Assembly (NCBI RefSeq): GCF_000485595.1 | Contig: NW_014577946.1 | Coordinates: 91,498 to 130,318, forward strand | Direction of reading: 5' to 3' | Length of the DNA: 38,821 bases | Origin: Priapulus caudatus | Lineage: Eukaryota > Priapulida > Priapulimorpha > Priapulimorphida > Priapulidae | Shown: positions 30,028 through 38,821 of the stretch, piece after piece | Position numbering within the stretch: the stretch's first letter is position 1 | Layout of the letters: every line of letters starts with the position of its first letter | Translations under genes and position numbers: made by a program | Notes under the pieces: model-generated | The model's database searches: none | What the model was told of the DNA's origin: nothing | The model's input: the letters and a program-made list of their open reading frames with translations, nothing else

Positions 30028-31287
30028 CATTGTCAGGCTAACAGCTAGCAGTGCTACTCAGCGTAAACCTATGAAGTTTTTCATCTTCCCATATTCTATA
30101 TTTTTATAGAACGCCCATGAAAGCCACAGCCAGGATGCCTCATCACCCGCAAGACGCAAGGAAGAGACAGACCAGACCGGACCGACACGCACCACCTTTT
30201 TCACCGCGACTTGACCGGAGACCCAACCGACTTGACCAGACCGGACTTGACCAGAACGGACTTGACCAGACGCGGACTTGGACCAGGACCGGGCACTTGA
30301 CCAGACCGGACTTGAACCAGACCGGACTTGACCAGACGCTGACAGACCGCTTGACCAGACCGTAGACCGGACTGGACCAGACCGGACGACCACCACCACC
30401 TTTTTACCGAGACTTGACCAGACCGGGACTTGACCATTGGACCGACGGATTGACCAGACCGAGGACCGAGCAGGAAGGCAGTAACAGCCAGAGCCAGAAT
30501 TCTTATGATGCGCATGCAACTCGGGAAAAACATTTTTTCGCGAGAATGGCTCATCCACAAGCAAAACAACAGTGCGTAATGCGATGGCTGCTTTGAACAG
30601 AAGGATTCAGAAACTTTTATCATGCGCGACGATATTTGCCCACCATCAGTTCACTTTTAAGATGACGATAATTTTGTTGTTGATGTTGCAATACTCCGTA
30701 TAGATGTGACTAGCTCGGTTTAGTATCTGCCAGGTCTTGTTTTGGCTGCAGCTTATTTATATGCGCAAACACTGGTACCGAAAATGATATCACAACTGGC
30801 ACGAAAACTGCATCCATTTGCTCCCCGGGGGGTGCTAGCTGAACTAAAGTAACTAAATTAGATTACACCACCTCTGTTGTTAGATATCATTTATCGATAT
30901 CTTTCCAGAATCTTCAAATAAAGCAAGCAAAAATTATTATGGCAGTCAATTTGCATTTTAGAATTGCTTGATGTTCAAGTTTGTACTTTGCATATATATG
31001 TATGTCATTAAAGAATGTGGAGATATTTTCATGTATATTCTCTAGTATGATAATTGTTATAACTAGCTGTTCATATATTAATATTTAGAATTGTTAGAAT
31101 TGTTTTGATGCTTCAAGTTTGTTACGTGCATATAAATTGCTTGATGTTCAAGTTTTACTTTGCCATATATTGATGTCTATAAAGAATGGGATGAGTAATT
31201 CTATGTATATAATTGTTATACTAGCTGTCATATATTAATCACAGTGGTGCTCAACAGGCAACAAGGTTAAAAATATATATTTTTAGC
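30028..31287. repeat. Block R, first copy, with 15-bp minisatellite
   Basis: Non-coding block starting ...CAGGCTAACAGCTAG and ending CAACAGGCAACAAGGTTAAAA. About 30185-30475 holds repeats of CTTGACCAGACCGGA (15 bp) with many small indels. A second part carries repeats of GATGTTCAAGTTTGTACTTTGC. The same block recurs at 32311-33440 (R2). Open frames in the minisatellite on either strand are artefacts of a unit divisible by three. Confidence 0.8.
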
Positions 31288-32310
31288 GATACAAGGGTTT
31301 TGTGAGATCCTGTTCCGTTAAGACTCGGCATTCTGTGTTAGCTAGGCCAATCGGAAACTGTGTTTGTTATTGGAGTCTGAGCGAGACAAAGAGATAGAAC
31401 GGCTGAGTATAATGGGCGAGTTAAGAGGGCTCATTACAAGAACCATACAGCGACGCTTGGACAAAAACTCCTGAAAATAAAAAAAAACAAATATTGCAAT
31501 GAGCGGGTTAATCAAAATGACCAGACGGAGAAGAAAACACACAAAAAGGTAAATAGATAGTTATAGTCAACTACACAAATATATTTAGAGCAAAAATGTG
31601 AACCCATGCCTCAAATTAAAGTTGATAATCATTAACCTAAAGCCACATTATACCACGTTTCGCTGTGAGTTTCACGCCCACCTACACCTTATTCCAGATG
31701 AGATATGAGGGTTGAATCCATTGCCTCAAATTAATTGATATATTGACCTAGCACATTAACAGATTAATGAATGCAGATTTAACATGGGTTCAATGATTCA
31801 CCTATGGGTTCAATGAATTCATTTGCAGGTCCAATTACAAGTGGATCAATGGTGTCAGGCTAACGGACTAGAGTCTACTCAGCGTAACCTCAATGACAAC
31901 AACAAAGTAATACGAATACCAACGTAAACTAGGCTGAAAGCCATTATTTAATCAGCACTGACACTGGCCACAAGCGAAAACCACTGGACAAAAAGGGAGA
32001 GAACCGCACGCCAAAGGAGGAAGATGAACGTGAACAGATGAGCTGTCTGCCGACACCATGACTGGTAGATAGATGATTTGAGCCATGGGGGGGTATGTGA
32101 ACCCATGGCTTCAAATTAACTGATAATACCAGACCGAGAAGGCCACATTAACCACTTTCGTTAACCACATAACCACATTAACCATGTGTTTAACAAACCA
32201 TGTTAAACGAAACCATGTTAACGAAACCATGTTGTCATTAACCACATTAACAGATTAATGAAGCAGATTTAACCATGGGTTCAATGAATTCATTTGGGTC
32301 CAATTCAATG
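31288..32310 (+). repeat. Block S, direct second copy
   Basis: Begins within the BEL DUF5641 coding sequence (GATACAAGGGTTTTGTGAGATC, equivalent to about 20488) and follows the first copy to CAATGGGTGC. It contains many one-base indels against the first copy. It shows the empty site of the LTR insertion at its right end. Confidence 0.85.
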
Positions 32311-33440
32311 GGTGCATTTGTCAGGCTAACGGCTAGAGTCTACTCAGCGTAACCATGAACGTTTTCCATTCTATTTTTTATAGAACGCAGAAAAGCCACA
32401 GCCAGGATGCCTCATGCACCCGCAAGACCAAGGAGAGACCGACCAGACCGGCACCGACCACCACCGACCTTTTCACGACTTGACCAGACCGGACTTGACC
32501 AGACGCGACTTGACCAGACGGGAGCTTGACCAGACCGGACTTGACCAGACGCGACTTGACCAGACCGGACTTGACCAGACGAGACCGCGACTTGACCAGA
32601 CCGGACCGACCACCCACTTTTTCACCCGGACTTGACCAGACCGGACTTGACCAGACCGGACTTGACCAGACCGGACTTGACCAGACCGAGACCGAGAAGG
32701 CAGTAACCAGCCAGAGCCAGAATTCTTATGATGCGCATCAACTCCTGAAAAACATTTTTCGGAGAATGGCCTCATCCACAAGCAAAAACAAAGTGCGTAA
32801 TGCGATTGGCTGCTTTGAACAGAAGGATCCAGGAAACTTTATCATGGCGACGATATTGGCCACCATCAGTTCACTTTAAGAGACGATAATTTTTGTTGTT
32901 GTATGTTGCAATACTCCGTATAGATTGGCTGCAGGTCTGTTGTCCATTTATATCGCAAACACTGGTAACCGAAATGATATCACAACTGGCACGAAACTGC
33001 ATCCATTTGCCCCCGGGGCGGGGGCATAAGTAACTAAAGTAACTAAATTAGATTACACCACTCTGTACATCTTTCCAGAATCTTCAAAATAAAGCAAGCA
33101 AAAATTATATATGGCATGTCAATTTGCATTTTTAGAATTGCTTGATGTTCAAGTTTTTACTTTGATATTATATGATGTCTATAAAGAATGGATGGAGATA
33201 TTTTCCATGTAATTCTATGTATATAATTGTTATACTAGCTGTCATATATTAATATTTTAGAATTGTTTAGAATTGTTTGATGTTCAAGTTTGTACTTTGC
33301 ATATATTGCTTGATGTTCAAGTTTGTACTTTGCATATATGATGTCTATAAAGAATGGATGGAGTAATTCTATGTATATAATTGTTATACTAGCTGTCATA
33401 TATTAATCACAGTGGTGCTCAACAGGCAACAAGGTTAAAA
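32311..33440. repeat. Block R, second copy, with 15-bp minisatellite
   Basis: Matches block R1 from CAGGCTAACGGCTAG to CAACAAGGTTAAAA. The CTTGACCAGACCGGA array spans about 32475-32690. Together S-R and S-R form a tandem duplication of about 2.2 kb, the first member of which was split by the LTR insertion. One reading is that R is the BEL LTR; clean TG...CA ends were not found, so this stays open. Confidence 0.8.
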
Positions 33441-33580
33441 AAAAAATCATTATCACATGATTTGAACATTGTGGTGCTGTACTCTAAGTCAAGCAACTTA
33501 TCTGAGTTGATTATTGTGCTATGCCAATATTATGAACACATTCTTCAATGCAAGGACACTCAGAAAGTTTTTTTTAATCT

Positions 33581-34492
33581 ACTATACCTCTATATAGGCC
33601 TCGACTATACCTCCATATAGGCCTCCACCTCACCTCCATATAGTCCTCCACCTCATCTCCATATATGCCTCCACCTCACCTCCATATAGGCCTCCACCAT
33701 ACCTCTATATAGGCCTCCACCATACCTCTATATAGGCCTCCACCATACCTCTATATAGGCCTCCACCTCACCTCTATTTAGGCCTCCACATCGCCTCCAT
33801 ATAGGCCTCTACCATACCTCTATATAGGCCTCCACAATACCTCTATATAAGCCACCACCTCACCTCTATATAGGCCTTCACTATACCTCTATATAGGCCT
33901 ACATCTCACCTCCATATAGGCCTACACCATACCTCCATATAGGCCTCCACCTACCTCAATATAGGCATCAACCATACCTCTATATAGGCCTCCACATCAC
34001 CTCTATATAGGCCTCCACATCACCTCTATATCGGCCTCCACCTGACCTCTATATAGGCCTCCACCCTACCCCTATATAGGCCTCCACCATACCTTCATAT
34101 AGGTCTCCACCATACCTCCATATAGGCCTCCATTATACCTCTATATAGGCCTTTACCATACCTCTATATAGACCTCCACTCTACCTATATATAGGCCCCC
34201 ACTATACCTCCATATAGACGTCCACCTCACCTCCATATAGGCCTCCACCATACCTTTATATAGGCATTCACCATACCTCTATATAGGCCTCCACCATACC
34301 TCTATATAGGCCTCCACCATACCTCTATAAAGGCCCCACCTCACCTCTATATAGGCCTCCACATCACCTCCATATAGGCCTCCACCATACCTCTATAAAA
34401 GCCCCACCTCACATCTATATAGGCCTCCACCTCACCTCCATATAGGCCTCCACCTCACCTCCATATAGACCTCCACCATACCTCTATATATA
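33581..34492. repeat. Satellite array, 23-bp unit
   Basis: About 40 copies of CCTCCACCATACCTCTATATAGG and close variants (CACCTCCATATAGG, CATCACCTCTATATAGG). Units differ at a few fixed positions and some are one or two bases short. It ends in a TA run (34480-34500). No coding potential. Confidence 0.95.
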
Positions 34493-34740
34493 TATATATA
34501 TTCGCGGATATTTGTCATAAATCGGGAATTTGTCCCCGATAGTGTCTCGACTCTAACAGGTGAGAATATTAAACATAGCGACTCAATTTCTTTTGTATAT
34601 AAACCCACAGATAATTGAAAAAGTACTGTAAAAAGTGTTGTAATTCTATCTCGTATGTTATGAGCTCTAAATAATGGCCAATTTTCGCGGATATTTGTCG
34701 TAAATTGGGAATTTGTCCCCGATAGATATGGTCAGTCAGT
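34493..34740. repeat. Duplicated 44-bp motif between satellites
   Basis: TTCGCGGATATTTGTC and the following GGGAATTTGTCCCCGATAG occur near 34500-34544 and again near 34683-34727 in direct orientation with two or three mismatches. GGGAATTTGTCCC is nearly palindromic. Otherwise AT-rich and not recognised. Confidence 0.7.
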
Positions 34741-35355
34741 GGACCTCGACGAAACTGGTTAGGGTGGCTTAGGTAACATTATCAATGAATTTGAGCCATG
34801 GGTTCACAATCATGCCTCATCTGGATACGATCTAAATCTGTGGATCTGGACGAAACTGGTTAGGGTGGCTTAGGTAATATTACCAATTAATTTGAGCCAT
34901 GGGTTCACACTCATACCTCATCTGGATACGGTCTAAAGTCCGTGGACCTCGACGAAACTGGTTAGGGTGGCAATTATATATAATACTATCAATTAATTTG
35001 AGCCATGGGTTCGCACTCATACCTGATCTGGATACGGTCTAAAGTCCGTGGACCTCGACGAAACTGGTTAGGGTGGCTTAGGTAATATTATCAATTAATT
35101 TGAGCCATGGGTTCGCACTCATACCTGATCTGGATACGGTCTAAAGTCCGTGGACCTCGACGAAACTGGTTAGGGTGGCTTAGGTAATATTATCAATTAA
35201 TTTGAGCCATGGGTTCACACTCATACCTCATCTGGATACGGTCTAAAGTCCGTGGACCTCGACGAAACTGGTTAGGGTGGCTTAGGTAATATTATCAAAT
35301 AATTTGAGCCATGGGTTCATACTCATACCTCATCTGGATACGGTCTAAAGTCCAG
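34741..35355. repeat. Satellite array, 102-bp unit, six copies, related to block S
   Basis: The motif GACGAAACTGGTTAGG recurs with spacings of about 101-106 bp. Each unit continues GTGGCTTAGGTAATATTATC, AATTAATTTGAGCCATGGGT, TCACACTCATACCTCATC and TGGATACGGTCTAAAGTCCG. The reverse complement of a whole unit is recognisable in block S (20836-20945) and its copies. Confidence 0.9.
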
Positions 35356-36345
35356 TATTGTAGCGTAGGGTAGGGCAGGGTAGGACAGGGCAGGGTAGAG
35401 AAGGGAAGGGGAAGGTAGGGGAGGGCAGAGTAGGGTAAGGTGGTAGGGTAGGGTAAGGTAGGGTAGGGTAGGGTAGGGTATGGTTAGGTAGGGTAGGGTA
35501 GGGTAGGGTAGGGTAGGGTAGGGTAGAGTAGGGTAGGGTAGGGTGGTAGGCGGTAAGGGTTAGGTAGGTAGAGTAGAGTAGGTAGGGCTAAGGGTGAGGT
35601 AGGTAGGGTAGGGTAGGGTAGGGTAGGGTAGGGTAGGGTAGGGTAGGGTATGGTAGGCAGTGGTAAGGTGGTAGGGTAAGGTAGGGTAGGGTAGGGTAGA
35701 GTAGAGTAGGGTAGGGTAGGGTGAGGTAGGGTAGGCTTGTGCAGAGTAGGGTAGGTAAGGTAGGGTAGGTAAGGTAGGGTAGGGTAGGCGTAGGGTAGGG
35801 TAGGGGTAGGGTAGGTACGGTGAAGGGTAGGGTAGCATGGTAGGGTAGGGTAGGGTAGAGAAAGGGGAAGGGAAAGTTGTGGGAGGGAGGGGACGGGTAG
35901 GAGGGTAGGGTGGGTGCCAAGGGCGGTAGAGTACGGTAGGGTAAGATAAGGTAGAGTAAGGATAGGGTAGGGTAGGTAGGGGTAGGGTAGGGTAGGGTAA
36001 GGCAGCGTAGGGTATTGTAAGCGTAGGGTAGCAGGTACGGACGGCAGGTAAGAGAAGGGAAGGGGAAGGTAAGGGGAGGGCAGAGGTAGGGTTAAGGTGC
36101 GTAGGGTAAGGGTAAGCGTAGGGTAGGGAAGGGTAGGGTAATGTAGGTAGGATAGGGTAGGGTAGGGTAGGGTAGGGTAGAGTAGGGTAGGGTAGGGTAG
36201 GGTAGGGTAGGGTAGGGTTGTGCAGAGTAGGGTAGGGTAGGGTAGGGTAGGGTAGGGTAGGGTAGGGTAGGGTAGGGTAGGGCATGGTAGGGTAGGGTAG
36301 AGAAGGGAAGAGGAGGGTAGGGTAGTGAAGTGTAGAGTAGAGTAG
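35356..36345. repeat. (TAGGG)n pentanucleotide array, about 1 kb
   Basis: The + strand is an almost unbroken run of GGGTA units with scattered variants (GGGCA, GGGGA, GAGTA). The - strand reads as long Tyr-Pro-Thr-Leu open frames, which are pure repeat artefacts. The array follows the 102-bp satellite directly. Confidence 0.95.
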
Positions 36346-36424
36346 GGTGGCTGTGGCGAGTGTTATAGACTTGTAGTCCACCCTGAACCATGACCAAGGC
36401 ACTGGGCATTACCGCGCGTGCATA

Positions 36425-36905
36425 ATTGCTAATTAATTAGGTTAATTGTGGGTCAATTAACTTGAAACTCACAGTGCTTTACTTCTGAGACATGTAGACA
36501 TTAGGCATGTAGAATTATAAGAAACGTATCTCATATAGATCGCGAGATAATGAATAGGTAAATACACTTTTCTAACCGGCTAAACCCGTACTACAGGCCT
36601 GTATAAGCCTTTCGAGACCTGCGGGGGGCGTGAGTAACACTAATTAATTAGGTTTAATCGGGGTCAATTAACTTGAAACTCATCAGTGATTACTTCTAAG
36701 ACATGTATCATTAGGGCATGTAGAATTATAGAAACGTAAATCCCATATAGAATCGCGAGATATGTAGGTAATACACTTTTCAAAACCGGCTAAACCAGTA
36801 CTACAGGCCTGTATAAACCTTTCGCTTGACCGCATCTGCGTTAATATACCAGCTAATTACTAGTTTAACGTGTCATTAACTTTGAAACTCCCAGTGATTA
36901 CTATA
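36425..36905. repeat. Tandem repeat of about 210 bp, 2.3 copies
   Basis: ATTAATTAGGTT...GGGTCAATTAACTTGAAACTC begins near 36430 and again near 36640. Both copies continue through GACATGTA, AGGCATGTAGAATTATA, GAAACGTA and ACTACAGGCCTGTATAA. A partial third start lies near 36850 (CTAATTACTAGTTTAACG). Copies differ by substitutions and small indels. Confidence 0.85.
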
Positions 36906-38585
36906 TACACACAGTACATATATTACTACATCAGTACAGAATCGATTAATGGTCATTATGAACGTTAGGTACCTTCATATTGAGCAGTGCGTAACTTTTG
37001 GTTATGGTTTGATGACAGCATTACTGCGGTGGAGTCATTAGCAGCGTGGTGTTATGTGTAATTGTTTTACAATTAGGGGCCGGAATGTAGTTGCCAGTGT
37101 TGGTTTAGTTTAGGAAACAATAAGGGTGCTGGCATGAGTTAAGCCTAATACGCCATCAGTCACCGCGCCAGTGTGGAATGAAGGCGGCACAACCGCAAGG
37201 TTGCAATTTCGTTAGTCGCTCGTGTAGCCAGCTTTTCTATATAGTAGTGGATTCTGTCAGTGATGTAAAGGGATGTAAAGGTGTCACAATTCTTTGGCGT
37301 GAGTTACTAGCCTGGATGTTCATAATCTAAAGACACGAAAATAGCGTATAATTGCTGGATTTAGCTCAAGATGAGAATCATACACATTGGTAAAGCTATA
37401 GTCGTCTTGTTTTTGAGTTTTAGTTCAATTGCGGTTGTGTGTTGAGAGGAAGATTGCGCGGCGATGTCGCAGTTATATTTTTTCCGGTGATGTTCAATGC
37501 TTTATTTAAGAGTTTATGAGTTGCAGTTCGGTATACAGTGTTGCGTTCTGCGAGTTAGAACTTAGTTCAGGATTAGAATTGTTGGGAATAGATTGTACTA
37601 GGAGTAATTTAGTAAAGTCCTTTTTTGGTGTATTGTCTTCAGTGAATCACACTATTGGCACACAGTTTGGTATCGGCGGCACACTATCGTTATCCGTCGC
37701 ACTGTCATTATCTATCACTCGTTGTCGTGCCGTAGTCAAATGCGCGCACCATGCGCTGTCGTCGGCACTATCATAATTGTTGATCGTCATCGTTGCGTCT
37801 GTGGTCCTCCACAACGTTTGTGGTGGCGTAATGAAAAACAAAGAAGAGACAGATTCTGTTGGGACGAATTACATCTTCGTTTCGTTGGCTACATCCTACA
37901 GTCATAAAGGCCCTACCCCCGCTAAATAGTAGGGGAAGGACACGATGGCGTCGTGGAGACTGCAGGGGCAGCATCAGGTGGTGCTGCCGGCCACAGATAG
38001 TTCAAAATCGCTTGAAACCACAAGGTAAAATCCTCGCTGGAACCGCCCGAAATTCGCTTGTCAGTTTTGGGCGTTTAGTGGCCATCTTGATTTAGGGTGT
38101 TACGTAACACAATTACGTTTGATTGGCAGGTTAGATAATTTTGGAATCACATACATAAACTTCCTCACGCACACACATGAAAACTGTTTATCATAATAAT
38201 AATAATAATAATATACAGTTCTGTCTCCTCGTACATACGTGCGCTCAGGTCATGTTACGATAAGCAGACTAGCTACAGAGATCAAATAGCTCCGAGCCAA
38301 TTCTGCCGAAATGCTAGCAGTGCACACAGGTAACTAGATGATGCTCTAATATACGTACATGTACAATACTTGCTACTAGACATCTCAGTCAGGGAGCAGA
38401 ACGGCTTATGATATATCGATACACATAGTTTTAGCTGCATTCCTGCCATAGTCAGGGGGCAGATATCCATAAACTAAGGATGAGCCTAAACTTTTTGGTA
38501 GAGGCTGGAAACAGGGTAAATATCAGTTTTCTATGAATACTGTGGTAGTTTCACTGGTTGTTTCGCAGGCTGAATTTGCGTATTG
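36906..38585. other. unrecognised right-hand region
   Basis: No gene could be supported. A GTGTATTG-rich stretch near 37500-37830 has short open frames on both strands without family signature. An ATG at 37945 starts a 27-codon frame ending at a possible donor (CACAAG|GTAAAA); this is too little to call an exon. A short AAT microsatellite lies at 38192-38211. Confidence 0.4.
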
Positions 38586-38782
38586 TGCGCGGCATCTTGA
38601 AATCCAAAATGACGTCGCCAGCGAAAATGGAATTTTCGAAAATATCTGGACTCCGCAGTACGTCGTAGAGACATAATGTTGGTTGGCTATAAACCCACAT
38701 TTTCGAGTAGTGAGTGAACCAAAATTATGAACACTTAAAAAAACACTAGGATGGCGGCCATATTGGATTTCAAGACGCGCCA
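38586..38782. mobile_element. Small foldback element (MITE-like)
   Basis: GCGCGGCATCTTGAAATCCA (38587-38606, continuing to about 38622) pairs with TGGATTTCAAGACGCGCC and the preceding GGATGGCGGCCATAT (38749-38782), forming imperfect inverted repeats of about 33 bp around a 125-bp loop. The pair GGCGGCCATATTGGATTTCAAG is a common dispersed-repeat end in invertebrate genomes. The element may continue past the window. Confidence 0.55.
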
Positions 38783-38821
38783 GTGAAATTTGTTTATTTT
38801 GAATAACTGATTCCAAGACGT

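Noticed and set aside
30058..30623. Long open frames over the 15-bp minisatellite on both strands (also 32378-32879)
   Set aside because: The unit is 15 bp, divisible by three, so frames repeat without stops. No start context or domain.
33581..34492. CRISPR-like array of short regular repeats
   Set aside because: There are no unique spacers; repeats are head-to-tail 23-bp satellite units in a eukaryotic context.
35560..36402. 280-codon open frame rich in Tyr-Pro-Thr-Leu on the - strand
   Set aside because: It is the translation of the TAGGG array; the frame is open because the 5-bp unit has no stop in this register. No gene signal.
37516..37776. 86-codon open frame at the right end
   Set aside because: Low-complexity Ser/Leu composition, no recognised motif and opposing frames of equal length; not supportable as a gene.

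Overview
The window is eukaryotic, very probably a metazoan with a transposon-rich genome such as a marine invertebrate. I infer this from spliced exons with GT/AG borders, a HECT ubiquitin-ligase gene, BEL/Pao and Ty3/Gypsy LTR retroelements, an ISL2EU/PIF-like DNA transposon and long satellite arrays. The species cannot be fixed from sequence alone. I find no intact ordinary host gene; almost all recognisable coding sequence is mobile-element or virus derived, mostly broken. A 25-N gap (23703-23727) and many single-base indels between repeat copies at 28-33 kb mean that some breaks could be assembly or consensus errors.

Layout. 0.7-2.9 kb: a broken multi-copy invertebrate gene with a DDE-transposase-like core. 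3.26-5.4 kb: a HECT-domain gene whose middle N-lobe exon lies inverted on the - strand. 6.1-6.6 kb: a solo LTR with a target duplication. 6.9-8.4 kb: a decayed BEL/Pao pol. 8.75-9.85 kb: a candidate second solo LTR. 10.2-15.5 kb: a SWIM-YqaJ-PHD gene (+) convergent with a PIF/ISL2EU-type DDE transposase (-), probably the two genes of one DNA transposon; a MITE sits against one of its splice acceptors.

15.5-20.6 kb: three stacked elements on the + strand: a Gypsy gag end-PR-RT-RNaseH, a segment with superfamily-2 helicase motifs V and VI (candidate endogenous viral element), and a BEL/Pao RT end-RNaseH-integrase-DUF5641. 20.6-33.4 kb: a repeat block S followed by a block R, present twice. The first S-R is split by an insertion with terminal LTRs at 21519 and 30023 and the target duplication GGTG. 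Inside that insertion are an inverted copy of S, a relic DDE transposase, a second LTR with a tRNA-Trp primer-binding site, and, directly after that site, the N-terminal part of a rhabdovirus-like glycoprotein joined in frame to a Gypsy integrase fragment. This chimera is the most remarkable object in the window.

33.6-36.9 kb: satellites (23-bp unit, 102-bp unit related to block S, TAGGG pentamer, about 210-bp unit). 36.9-38.8 kb: no recognised gene; a small foldback element lies at the right end.
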